From assembly GCF_019649055.1 (NCBI RefSeq), contig NW_026570226.1:1674001-1738000 (forward strand): a DNA stretch of 64,000 nt, given 5' to 3'. The notes below the pieces were generated by a model, which was not told the origin of the DNA, did not search any database, and saw only the letters and a list, made by a program, of their open reading frames with translations. Position 1 is the first letter of the stretch, and every line of letters starts with the position of its first letter. The stretch is from Paramacrobiotus metropolitanus. Taxonomy: Eukaryota; Tardigrada; Eutardigrada; Parachela; Macrobiotidae. A program made the translations under genes and the position numbers. Shown in pieces: positions 26,149 to 37,627 of this stretch.

Positions 26149-26550
26149 ATGGCGTCATCGTCGAAGTCAGCTGACGCTGCAGCAACCTCGGGCACTAAAG
26201 GCGGAAAACTGATTGCCGTTATTGCGGATGAAGATGCTGTGGTGGGATTTGTCCTGGGAGGAATCGGGGAGCTGAACAAGCAGCGCCAGCCGAATTATTT
26301 TATTGTGAATAATGAAACACTGACCAGCGACATTGAGGAGGCTTTTAAGACGTTCACTAAGCGGGATGATATTGGAATTATCCTCATCAGCCAGGGTATA
26401 GCCGAGAAAATTCGTTATGCCATTGACAGCTACCGGCAAACCATCCCAACAGTGCTAGAAATTCCCTCTAAAGACCATCCGTATGACCCTTCGAAAGATT
26501 CCATACTGCGTCGGGCGAAGGTATCCAGCAGCACCGATGAATGGAAATAA
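26149..26550 (+). CDS. ATP6V1F: V-type proton ATPase subunit F
   Basis: A subunit of the V1 central rotor stalk that couples ATP hydrolysis to proton pumping in endomembranes. Single-exon gene, 133 residues (human 119), with a Ser/Ala-rich N-terminal extension of about 15 residues. Diagnostic stretches are [20 protein letters not shown], the [25 protein letters not shown] segment, SQGIAEKIR and the conserved [20 protein letters not shown] near the C-terminus. The ATG at 26149 is the only in-frame start before the conserved core. It is intron-free in its coding part, unlike most neighbours. Confidence 0.97.
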   Translation: MASSSKSADAAATSGTKGGKLIAVIADEDAVVGFVLGGIGELNKQRQPNYFIVNNETLTSDIEEAFKTFTKRDDIGIILISQGIAEKIRYAIDSYRQTIPTVLEIPSKDHPYDPSKDSILRRAKVSSSTDEWK

Positions 26551-29500
26551 AAAATCACACAAAGCGACCTAATGGTAAATGTCGCAGCTGAGGTTTTACA
26601 GGTTTTTGAGTTGAATTTACTACTTTTGCATCGACGATATATATACTGTATACATATAGAGATATACTATCTGGCAAGTGATTTAATTTGTTTACATTTA
26701 CTTAGTACCATTCGAATTAAAATTGTCAGAATTGCCTGAATTTGCCACCCAACGATCGTGGATCGAGTTCATAATTACGATGTGTTGTACCGTAAAAAGT
26801 TCCAGATATGCCATAAAAATTATCCGGGCGATTATAGCACTGTCGTCTGAATTCGGTGCGATTAAAATGACGGAGGAAAACATTAAATATTTTTTCAATG
26901 TGCAAATAAGACTATCTACTTTAGGTAGGTAATCGCTGTGACCTGTGTGCTGCCAACACTAACCTTTCACGTGCCCGCACACATATGTACAGATCCGTAG
27001 TTTGGTACTTATCCTACATCTACATGCAAATTCTACAATACCGAGTACCGACACGAGTAGTTTTCGTATAAAACGAAGTCAGTGAAATTGTTGTCGAAAC
27101 TAGTGGCAGCTTTCACATCAACGAAGCGACACCACTGCTAACGAGCGGGATAAGGTTAAGAAAAAATATTGCTACGTCACCTAAACATTTTGCCCCTGGG
27201 CTTCGACATTCTCGAGCCATTCGGACCAGAAGTTGTCCGCGTGATCACGGAATTGCACGAAGAGTCCGACAGAAAGCCGGCGAAAAGCGGGCCACGGGAT
27301 GTTCCCGTCCGCAAATCACCACTGCAAGCTAACGATGCAAATGCGGAATCTATCATGGAGGTGGCGCCTTTAATTTGAGGCAAACTAGATCAAAATTATA
27401 ATGTTCTCTGTGGTCAAACCGCCTCTCAGTGCTCTCACCATTGCTGGTCTGTAGTGTGCTATTAGCAGTGTTTCTGTAAGGTTGTAGTGAAAACTTGTAA
27501 TCGATAAGTAAAAGCATATGAATTATCCCACGGAGTTTCCAGGGATTTAATTGCTGCAGTTATTTGCATAGCAATTTTTACGACCATTGCGCGCTACCGT
27601 AATACAGTACGAGTAGTGTATTCGTCGTGCCAATGCGGTTTGTGAGACCGGAAATCAGCTTCCCGCTGGCGGGCCCAATGTGATCACTATGGTGACTGAT
27701 GAGTCATGCTCTGCTACCAGCTGCTCCGTTGCTCGCGAAATGCTTGCTCATTATTGTACCCAGTGCGATTTTCTTGGGCGGGATGAACATGCCAGTCGAA
27801 AATGAAAATGACGGCCGAAATTAAAATTCATGCCCACCCCGAGAATGCTGCCATTGGCTGGTAATTATCGTCGCGCTCGGAATTTCGTCGCGTTCGGAAT
27901 TTCCGCTCTGGCAGACCGATTCTGAAGATTCCAAAAACTTTGATTTTTGGCATTTTCGTTTGGGGGGCTTGGGGCAGTGTAGGGCGGAATGACTGGCATG
28001 ACCAAAATGCAGTCGCAATTGCCATCTACTTCTAACGTCCAGCTACGTATATACGTGTTTACTTATCCGCATTTAGTTTCGTTCTTGCTTGTGTACTAGA
28101 AGTGTACAGTAGAGCACGAATGATGAATCCTATCCCGATGGCATTATCTCCCAGAAAGTTTACCGTTCAGCTGTGCTAAAGAAAGTTTGTGTCATCCCAG
28201 GTTATAAGTAGTGCTATAGACTTTTAATCAGCAGAGAAATTCTGGAGGCAATTAGATGTTGCTTTTAGACTACATGTGCGTAAGTCTGGTGTTTCCGGCT
28301 CAATTGATGAATTTTCTATTTTCGTGTTACGAATAAAAGGGGAGTCCCCGAAGCGGTTATCCGCGAATGCGATGAAAAGATTTGAATATCAAACATCTAA
28401 ACAGCGCCTAGTATAAAAAAAGACGTTGTTGAAATGCAGTGGAAACACTGCCTGGTTTGATCTTTTATTACTTTATCAAGCTACCAAGTTACACCAGCTC
28501 CTGCTAAGCCTCTAAATCATGATTTCCTGCAGACCGAATTTTATGGCTCTTGCCTGTTTCGGTGGATTTTAAATTATGATCGGAAACATGCACTACATGC
28601 AGATGTACACAACTTGCTCTTTCAGTCTTTCACAGAACGGTCTGGAGTTTGACAATTCAACAAAATATATTAACACTAACTGTTTACAAAATCCTTTTAG
28701 GTTTAGTTATCAGTGATGTTCTAAAAGTATAGAGGCTACATATCTCTAGCGTAGGAGAGTCTGATCTGCCTCTTGTTCTGTGTAATAATGGACCGTATAA
28801 TAATGCATTTTTTTATAATAATCATGTAGATAAAACTAAAGCCAGAAAAGGCTAAATAAAAAGTTACAACAACGACAAACGGTATCTGTCGCCGACAGAT
28901 GTTTTCAAAAAACCACGAATAATACTGTTGTACTAGTACGAGTACTAGTACAATTCAGACAGCTGATAATTTTTTTAGTCAAATCATGCTCATTTGTGGC
29001 GTTGCAAATCGCACGGCTGTCTAAAGAAACTGACAAGGCAGACCAAAATGAATTGAAAATGCCAATCGAGCACGGGGCGGAATTTGAATTTTCGTATCCT
29101 TTTGAATTTTGCCACGAGCGGCACTTTGTCATCGCACGCGGTCTATTATTGTCTTCGCTACTGTGCATTACGAATTTTTTTCCTTTGAGTTTCTGTTTGA
29201 CGAGCTAATTTGACTGAAGTTACGGGTTACCTCACAACTGTTGATTTAGATATTTTGTTTTCTTGCAAAGATTTGTTTCGAATAACTCAGTTCTGCACTA
29301 CCAAACGGTGAGTACTGAGGCAATAACAGCATGATAACGAAAACAGTCTTGCAGAGATGCGGATCTCTTGCAGACTGTTTTCACGGATTACCTTAGGTCC
29401 TTTGTGGTTCTTGATCTCGCACTTGTTTTCTCTTTATGTAATACCAGGAAGTTGATTTACATTTTTGTTAGTGCTGCCGTAGTGATCGCATAATACTCAG

Positions 29501-29758
29501 CTGTAAACCTTGAAATTTATGTCTGCTCAGTCTGCTGTATACAACAGGAGCATCATTTTTAGGTTCAGCTTCCTAGTCTCTGTTTCTAGCAACAACAATT
29601 GTCGTGCATTTAGGTGGGATTCGTCGTTGCGTTTGTGTTGCACCTGGTGTCGATCGTCGTTGCTCGGATATATTTTGCTATCATCAACCATGCAAGTTGA
29701 CACTGTAACGTACGGCATACCGTAACATTGGCACCTTTGGACTATTCGGGCTACAAAT
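26551..29758. other. 3.2 kb intergenic
   Basis: Contains a moderately GC-rich open stretch at 27160-27378 (ends at a TGA but has no ATG until its last few codons and no acceptor), a GC-rich block at 27640-28020 (listed separately) and a 26-bp near-palindrome TTGTACTAGTAC-ga-... at 28928-28953. No gene could be supported. Confidence 0.45.
27640..28020. promoter_or_regulatory. GC-rich non-coding block with AP-1-like site and 17-bp duplication
   Basis: GC content rises sharply against the surroundings without a plausible ORF. It contains a perfect TGAGTCA (27700-27706) and two adjacent 17-bp copies of TCGTCGCG(C/T)TCGGAATT (27868-27884 and 27885-27901). It could be a promoter or enhancer for the orphan gene starting at 29759, or a distal element; this is inference only. 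Confidence 0.3.
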
Positions 29759-31627
29759 ATGGATTCTTTGCCACACTCGGTTAAACCATCCCCAATGGCC
29801 AGTAAACCTCCGAAACGCCAGAAACGGGCAAAACCTGCCGGTACAAAAACCGCGAAAGCTCTCTCGCCACTTCATCTGTTCTACAAAATGGCCGAATTCG
29901 TTAAGGAGTCCTCTCCCGATGCCGAAGGCCCCGTATGGAAGAAGGACGTTGATCGGGGAGAAGGTATCATTCTGTTCTACCAGCTGGACTTTTCTGGTCC
30001 ACAAGGACCTCAAGTGGCCCGCAGTGTCAGGATCCAGCGCGCGCCCGCTGATACTATTCACACTGGAGCACATCTCATTGCGTACGTGTTCCTTGGTCGA
30101 GAGGCCGTGTTTTCGGATGTCCTGCAGAGCATTCCCTTTGAGAATCCCATCCGCAATATGTTAGATCTGATCAAGATTTTGGATTTGCTCGGTGTTTTCA
30201 CCACGGATTCGTTGAAAATCAGCGATCCGTATGGGCTGGTGGACACTGCCGACGTCAAGACCGAAGCCGGTCCTGAACCGAAGGACAGAGCTGGTTATGC
30301 TCCGGAGCAGGTATTGCATCCGTTCGGGCTTCTGGACACTAACGGTGCAAAACACGAAGTCAAACATGAGCCGATGGATGAGACTTGTCGTATTCCAGAG
30401 CAGTTGTCGTATCCGTTCGGGTTTGTGGGCACTAATGCCTTCAACACTGAAGTCAAACGTGAGCCGATGGATGAAGTTTGTCGCACTCGGCAGCATATTT
30501 CGTGGATGGAGGGGTACGTTACCGTACTTAAGTACTAGAAATTTGAAGAACTATTTCTAAGGAGTGCGGTCGGAATACTTATCGCCCAGTGTTGACACGG
30601 GGTTTTTAATTCTAAATTAATTATTAATGGCTTTGTTCTTGCAGTTTTTTTAAAAAAACATTTGTAACCCCCAGGTTATAATCAATAAACGTTATATCTG
30701 TATGTCGCATTTCATTAAATTTAATTGCGTTTCCGAATTTATGTTAAGCGAAGCAAGCATAATAAACGGTTATTTGTTTAGTTGGTTGTAAGTGACTGTT
30801 ACCTTTTCTATAAGAATGTAGTAAAAGACTGCTTATGCTGTATTTTTCTTATGGATTGTGCATTTGTTTTTGCTTTGACTTGTACACTTATTTGATAAGT
30901 ATGTACTCAAAATCGGGCTTGTGGTATGAGTACTTAATTCAATCGTTTCCGATGTTTTAGGTTACCCATGCATATGAATAATTCTGTCCCAGCTGGCTTC
31001 GGCGATAACCCTGCATCACGAAGTGCTAGCACATTTTCAGAAAACAGTGCTCCAGCTCTGGAAAATGCGGTAGTGCCTGCTGGACCATCGAACGTTTCTA
31101 ATGTGGGTATGGAACTGAACTTGCCATTGAACGGAAAGAAGGGAAAAGGAATAGTCAAAAAGAAGAAACGCAAAATTAAGGCGGTGCATGGGTTGCTAAA
31201 TGGAAACTTAGTTGTTGCGCCGAATTTGTCGCGGAATTCTGGTGCTTCGTCTCCCGAACAAGAAACATCCCGATTTTCATATAACGGATTGATGATGTTT
31301 TGCCAGGGACCACTTAGAACGGCGGTCGAGGATTTTCTCAATTGTGTGCGTAGCCGGAAGGAGGAAGTTAAGCGAAAAGGACGAGCACGCCATGGACGAA
31401 AGATTCTATTCCGCAACAATCCTGAGTTGCGCCGAACGATGTGTCAACTGGAGTATGAAATGCGTAGAAGAGCAACCGACACCAAATACCAACAGGATCG
31501 GAATGAACTGCTGCGCCGCTTGAGTTTATATGCTGGAGTAAAATTTGCGACATTAAGACAGAACTTGAACAAGTCATGCCACCAGGCAGCCGATGATTCG
31601 ATTCGCTCAAGCCGAAATGTACAATAG
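29759..31627 (+). CDS. Unrecognised nuclear-looking protein with 31-residue triple repeat
   Basis: I do not recognise this protein. Two exons, 29759-30513 and 30961-31627, join in phase (GG|G) with a good acceptor (GATGTTTTAG) and sum to 1422 nt, 473 residues. The N-terminus is basic (KPPKRQKRAKPAG). A globular-looking region of about 110 residues follows. Then come three repeats of exactly 31 residues (156-186, 187-217, 218-248), each opening (D/H/Y)P(Y/F)G(L/F) and carrying VKxE, twice as VK(H/R)EPMDE. After the junction there is a Ser/Asn/Pro-rich linker, a strong nuclear-localisation-type run (KKGKGIVKKKKRK) and a basic helical C-terminal region. Without the intron removed, the first exon would stop at 30538. 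The VKxE motifs fit the SUMO-conjugation consensus, which would suit a nuclear protein, but no function is claimed. Confidence 0.72.
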
Positions 31628-33565
31628 TTGGAAATTTCCGTGATAATAGCATTCCTTTTTAATTAGCACAAGTCCCGCATCTGGGTAGCTAAGTTTTCCT
31701 AATAGAGCTTTTTTCTTTTTACAGATCCTGTGGTTCTTTGTTTAACGAAACGCAGCTGCGGCTGATGAATAAGTGATGATGCGGAAAAGGGACTTCTGAC
31801 TATAGGTTATAAGTTAAAGTCATGACATTCTTACCAAAAATTGTTATTGTTATCTGGCAGAAATGGTAGCCTTCTAATGGTTTTTGTTAGAATTTTTGGT
31901 TTTGTTTTATCTAAGTCTTACTGATCATAAACGGATACAGATAAAGCTTCTATAGTACAAGTAATTGCGGCACCTGTAAGCTATATGTAAGACATTGACG
32001 AATGCGTAATGTGATGCTGTACAATACTGGTACGCAGGTATTTTATAAAAGTACGGATGTTTACGATAAATCATAACAGTTTCATAATTACTCTATAATA
32101 TAAATTTACTTAAATATTCGGACTGCGTCTTGCGCGGTGCAGATTTATTGAATGTGTCCAAAACTGTGAGGGTTTGTGTTCCCAACTTTCTACACGAGTC
32201 ACCGACCATGAGTGTGGAAATATTAAATGAATATCTGTATTACGGGCACAGGATCGCCTGGTGCAAACCGAAAGTAGAAACATATTTGGTTTTGTTTTTC
32301 AAAACATTTATATCGGTATTCCAATTGCAGTTTAATTATACCGCCAGTAAAAATGTTTTTTACCATTCATTGGTCGTTGCAATGAACATCAAAATCATAA
32401 TTTCTGTACTCTAATTTTTACCAATGAGTATGATTTGCAACGAGTAATTGCACTGAGTTTTTTTGCAATTTTTCAACGGCATTTTGCAACGAGTATTGCT
32501 TTGGGTCTGCTTCAGCAAACAATTGCAACTTGTTCTTACCCATCTTGCTTCGTATGCAAAACTGATTCTCTTGCTGGCGACATGAAGCTGCTAACCCCTT
32601 GTTTTGTGCGCACTTGCTAATTAATTCGACGATGTTATGCTACTATGCATTGCTGCACTGGAATGATCCTGCATCCCAGCGATGTACTCGCACGTGTAAA
32701 CGCTTCCGGTCAGCATCGCTGCCGGTGATCCTGGACTGCCGGTCACTGCCGACCAGCCAGCTTTTTCTTGTAATACGACAGATTGCGGTTATTAGGCCAC
32801 TAGCTGTATTAAAATACATTATCTCGCTAAAAGCATCAGCTCAACCATGCTGGTATGGAAATATTTGTTTTCTTATATCTATATCTATAATTTCACTTCA
32901 TTCAAAATCAGTACTTCCAGTACTATGTTTACAAATGGCACGTTTGCTAAGATATTGTATAGTACGGTAATTGAAAATCAAAATCCTTTTTCAGTTAACA
33001 TTAATAACACGGGGAAGAACCATTTCTAAAGTTACTGTATTGTCGAGTCAACTTGGTCTAAAACTAGCGAAATATCTATAATTATGAGTGCTCGTACACA
33101 CGAAAGAAAATAAATACTCAAAATTAATTCGAACCCACTTTTGATAGAGATTGTTTCGAAAATTCTAATTGTAGTATATCAAAGATGCCGATAGCCGGCA
33201 ATAAACTCTCGTCATTTGCTTTTCATAATTACAGGACCAGATGGAAAAGTAAGTTCAAACTTGTAAAAGTGCCTGATGAAGTTCTACGAAATACCAATAG
33301 TTTTAGTTTAAGTAGTAAGTACAGTACTAGTTTTACTGTTACTTTCCGGATTACTTATTACAGTGCCGTCGTAATATTGGCAAGTACTTACTAATTAATT
33401 CTGACAGTCCAATAAAATCTAACCGCAACAGACAGGTTACACAGGTATTCAAAAACAACGAGATCCGCTAATGAAACCGTGCACAACAGAGCTCCAGCAC
33501 CTTTTAATACAGCAAAAATAAGACGCGATGACTAACAATTCAACAGCAACAATTCATCTAACAGA
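31628..33565. other. 1.9 kb intergenic between convergent genes
   Basis: AT-rich DNA downstream of both flanking genes. The 12-mer TTGCAACGAGTA occurs twice near 32432 and 32483. A GC-rich patch at about 32640-32760 has repeated GCCGGT but no gene. No RNA gene was seen. Confidence 0.5.
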
Positions 33566-34087
33566 CTAACTCACAAGACCTAAGTAATCATCCATCAGCG
33601 TTCCAATGGCGAAGATGTCTTTAGCATCCACTCGAGTTCCGACTATCTTCACCCGTATTTCATCATCCTGCTGAATCACAACCCCTTCCTCATCCTTGGA
33701 TCGGTAGCACGGAGGTGTAGCGGCAGGATCGAAGTCCATATCTTGCGGAATGGAGTGGCGCGAGATGAAGCATGACAATGGTCCCATTTCGCAGAAAATG
33801 CCCACTTTGTTCACCTGTGTCACCACAGCATCGCACACCTCTCCCTTGAAAGGCCGGAATACAATGGCGGTGTATTTGACAGGATAGACGACGAAGCCTT
33901 GACCAGGCTGAATAAATCCGGCACCGATTTCGTCCACCGTGGTGACAGCGATGACGAACCCATACTTGCCCGAACAGGTTCCTTCCACTTCAGAGAAAAG
34001 CTTAGCTTTAACACTGTCCAGTAGCTGCGGTCCGAAATAACGTGGATGGAGGATCACTTCGTGATCTAACGTAATATGGTAAAACAT
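33566..34087 (-). CDS. POLR2G: RNA polymerase II subunit RPB7
   Basis: With RPB4 this subunit forms the Pol II stalk, which helps initiation and binds emerging RNA. Single coding exon, 173 residues (human 172). It starts [20 protein letters not shown]; the RNP-fold half contains [18 protein letters not shown] and [20 protein letters not shown], and the OB/S1 half has [29 protein letters not shown] and the C-terminal [11 protein letters not shown]. Codons open in frame upstream of 34087 lack an ATG, so the start is clear. Its start codon lies 466 bp from that of eIF5A on the opposite strand. Confidence 0.97.
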   Translation of the reverse strand: MFYHITLDHEVILHPRYFGPQLLDSVKAKLFSEVEGTCSGKYGFVIAVTTVDEIGAGFIQPGQGFVVYPVKYTAIVFRPFKGEVCDAVVTQVNKVGIFCEMGPLSCFISRHSIPQDMDFDPAATPPCYRSKDEEGVVIQQDDEIRVKIVGTRVDAKDIFAIGTLMDDYLGLVS

Positions 34088-34553
34088 TATGAGCAAAAGC
34101 AGAGCGATGTTGGCTGATTACAATCGAAGTGCTCACTGCTCGAAAGTCTCAAAATACTGTACGTGCCACTTTACCCCACAAACTGGAACGCGGAAAAAAA
34201 CAACGCAACTTCGTAAAACCAAATTTTTGTTCGTTTTCCCCCAAGACCACCCACCTAACCAAGAAAGGCCAATACAAGCGCACTTTCAAATTACGCCCAA
34301 ATATGATAAGCGCGTATCAAACTTTACAGATTTTGATTGGTTGGAGATTTGGTGATTCCGTTCAATTCACGATTTAGAATGACATGCAACGCAATCCATT
34401 CGCATGCCGATGCAGCCGCTTATAAGCGCTCAGCTTCAACTCATAGTTAATTTCGGACCATTTATTTCTGGTTCGCGGAGGGTCGCCATACTATTTCTGT
34501 CACCTTATACTGGGAAGTTGTTGTCATTGTCTGCGTATACGTACTCAAGGAAG
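34088..34553. promoter_or_regulatory. Shared 466-bp interval between RPB7 and eIF5A start codons
   Basis: The two genes point away from each other, so this interval must hold both 5' UTRs and both promoters. A TATAA-like TTATAAGC at about 34420 could serve eIF5A. No other element can be assigned. Confidence 0.5.
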
Positions 34554-36286
34554 ATGGCTGAGGAACATGATGTTGAGGAGCATTTCGAATCCGGTGATGC
34601 TGGTGCCTCGGCTACCTATCCGCAGCAGTGCTCATCTTTGCGCAAGAACGGCTTCGTTATGTTGAAGGGCCGTCCTTGCAAGATCGTGGAAATGTCGACT
34701 TCCAAGACTGGAAAACATGGTCACGCTAAGGTGAGAATATTCGGTGGTTTGTTGAACACTGCGCCGCTTAATCATGCTTCTCGCCATCTCGTCCAGGTGC
34801 ATTTGGTTGGTTTGGACATTTTCACCGGAAGGAAGTACGATGACTTATGTCCTTCAACTCATAACATGGATGTGCCAAACGTCAAGCGTGAAGACTTGCA
34901 GGTTAGCGATCGAAGCAACCAGTATATTTTTTAGCGTTTTGCAATGCGATTTGTGGAACCAGTAATATTTCAGTTGGTCAATATTGGTGATGATGGATTT
35001 TTGTCCTTGATGAACGATGGTGGAGATTTGCGTGAGGATTTGAAGCTTCCAGAGGCGGAATTGGGGCAAAAAATCCGCGAAGAGTATGAAGGGGGCCGTG
35101 AATTGTTGGTAAGATATACTGTGTATTTAGCGCTGGTGTGTTTTAGCGGAGAGATATATGCTTAAGAGTTAAGATATCCGTATGCGCATTTGATAAAAGT
35201 TATTCGAAGTAAATTTGATGCGCTGGTCCCTGATAATGCACGACCTTGAGTACCACCACGCCAAAATCTTTAAATGCAGTTCTGGTTAAAATTATGAAAG
35301 TTTGGCTCGATTATTAATTTTAAGTACGTATTTCAGTTTCATCCTGGATTTTGAAAACATTGATCATTGATTCTTTTGAGTGGAAGGATTACTAATACTG
35401 ACTGATGTACATTTTCTGTTTTCATAAGTTAGATCACGTTAAATCTATTTAATATTAAGCGACTTTAACCGTTTTAACCGTTAACTTGAGGTTAAGTGAA
35501 ATGTGAAATATACAATCAAAGTCTAAATGCTATAAAAAGTCGAATTTTAACGAATTTCAAGACAAAAAAACTTAAAACTTTTAAGTGTTTTTTGTCTTGA
35601 AATTCGTTAAAATTCGACTTTTTATAGCATTTAGACTCTGACTGTATATTTCACATTTCACTTAACCTCAAGTTGACGGTTAATCAGTCATTAGGATTAT
35701 GTGAGGAACAACTCTTGTATAACGTCATAACAATAATCAGTTATGACTATAAATCGGTTGTAATCAACGATTCAGAATTGTCTCCAGCTTTACAGTTCTG
35801 ACCAATTTTTTATCATTTCGACTGCTGTCACTTCATGATTCACCGTTTTAATTGCTTATCTTGTAGTCGTGTGCTTGTTTGCTGCACATTGTTCGGATTT
35901 CTCGGGAAGCTGCTTCTCATAATTAACTGCTAATAATTAGGACGAATAGGTTTACTTTACTCACTCTTGTACAATACTTCTGACCACCGTTGAGGTGACT
36001 TTTTGAGGTTCTGTTGTCATCGATATCGAGGTGATTACGATTCTGAAAGCTTGATGATAGTAAATACTCGAATCATTTAGAAGTGTGTACGTGTACTTAC
36101 CTTAATTGTGCATTTATACACTTAAATATTTTTAGTAGAAATAATATTGTATCTCTTCAGGTTATGTATAGGTAGCTATTATTTATCTGGTTAATGATTT
36201 CGTTATGTTTGCAGCTGACCGTTTTGAGAGCTTGCGGTGAAGAATGTGTTATCGCCTGGAAGCCGAATACAGCTGCCGAGAAATAA
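34554..36286 (+). CDS. EIF5A: Eukaryotic translation initiation factor 5A
   Basis: eIF5A relieves ribosome stalling and needs hypusine. Exons 34554-34730, 34797-34901, 34974-35108 and 36215-36286 sum to 489 nt, 162 residues. The hypusination loop [12 protein letters not shown] is intact, with the modified lysine at residue 54 (human K50) just before the first intron. Also clear are [42 protein letters not shown] and the OB-fold half ending [20 protein letters not shown]. Intron 1 (66 nt) is in frame without a stop, so an unspliced reading would insert 22 residues right after the hypusine loop; family length argues it is removed. Intron 3 (1.1 kb) is the longest and contains the foldback element at 35474. 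Confidence 0.97.
35474..35683. repeat. 210-bp foldback element in eIF5A intron 3
   Basis: Two arms of about 105 bp (35474-35578 and 35579-35683) are reverse complements with only about four differences, meeting with almost no loop at CTTAAAACTTTTAAG. The outer ends read TTAACCGTTAACTTGAGG on the left and, reverse-complemented, TTAACCGTCAACTTGAGG on the right. It has no coding capacity. Size, symmetry and intronic position fit a young MITE or foldback transposon insertion. RNA from the intron would form a very long hairpin. Confidence 0.92.
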
Positions 36287-37627
36287 ACAGAACGGAAGGA
36301 TCCATTGTCTGGTGTGAACCGCAGTAAAACTACAAGATGTACATCGCATTGTCCGCCTGGTACATTCTTCTGTGTCCGTCATTCGCGGCTTTCTCGTTTT
36401 CTGGTGATTTTAACAGTTGTAACTACCTTTTGAAAGTGTAACATGCCTGTGTGATGTAGACTTGGTGTTTTGTTGACGGTTGGCCAGAATTCCGTTTTGT
36501 TTGCTGTTTTCGGAGTTGAGATAAACTGTTAGCGTTTTCATGTAATTCGTGCAACACTTCTTGAAATAACCGCAGAATAATTCAACGAGTCGGCTGGCGA
36601 TTCAGGATTTTTTAGTACCAATGCGCAGCGCTATGTTTTTATTAAAAGAATGTTTCCATTTTTTTGTCTTTTGTGAAGAAGGTTTATAAAAATGGGTGAC
36701 AAATTTACGTTGGATTCTCGAGTACCGTATGTATAGTTTCACGTTTTGTATAATAACTCTTGCTCGTTTTGGTGCTTATTTTCAGGAAGTGTTCGGTACG
36801 AGAGTTTTAGCCTACTTCTCTTTTTATACATCGTTGTTGATGATACGGAAGCTCAAATAGCAGGTAAACTAGAGCACTATGTCGTAAAATAATTACTAGT
36901 ACACCTCTAACTTCTGACCGGTGAGCTCTGTTCATTTTTATCGACCGCATCCCTATGGCCAGAACTCTGAACAACCTGAAGAAATAGTTTTGCTAACAAT
37001 AAGAGTCTTCCAGACTTCCTCTTGATTCTTGCACATTTTTACTTCGCCAGCTGTAAACGTCTTGCTGTGTAACACCTTGTTGAGTGTCCTTGCGAATAAA
37101 CGCTTGCGATGACCTGCGCTACGTAGCTAGACTTGCATCGAGGAGATCGTGCATCCCAGTTGGTCGTTAAATGAATAAATGTTATTGTTAATGTTAGTCA
37201 GCTTCCGGTGAGCATCCTTGCGGACAACTGACAAGTGTTGCAGCTTTTCCAATGTAAACCAGTTGACAGATCGTAGTGAATGTGAAGGGAAAGTCATGGA
37301 ACTATAATGGAAGGGAAGCCTGGAAGTGGGCTGGAACGGGAACACAGACGTAGCAAGTCGTCAGTCGCTCATGGTGGACAGTTTGAGCCGAAACAACTAG
37401 CTGGTTCACCTGTCCTCCGTCAGCGCTCATTTTGAAAACTTGTCCTCGGAATTGAATCAGAATTTTTGGGCGCTTTGGGTTGTTCTTGTCTTTACTTGTA
37501 GTTCGTTAGTTATATTTGTACAAGTGCCTTTACCATCACTTGGAATTCAACAAACTATTGCCCTTGCCACATGATTTTGTAGAACGACTTTGGGTTGGTA
37601 CTCACTCCAAATAGGCTTGCTGCGGTC
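36287..37627. other. eIF5A 3' flank and CSN6 5' flank
   Basis: Holds a possible spliced mini-ORF at 36692-36810 (see findings) with a good donor GTATGT (36727) and acceptor TTTTCAG (36785). Otherwise there is no gene. It may include 5' UTR exons of CSN6. Confidence 0.4.

Noticed and set aside
27160-27378. GC-rich open reading frame (72 codons)
   Set aside because: No ATG until the last few codons, no polypyrimidine acceptor upstream, an overlapping open frame on the other strand, and no recognisable content.
33115-33160. B-box-like GGGTTCGAATT on the minus strand
   Set aside because: No matching A-box or cloverleaf pairing upstream.
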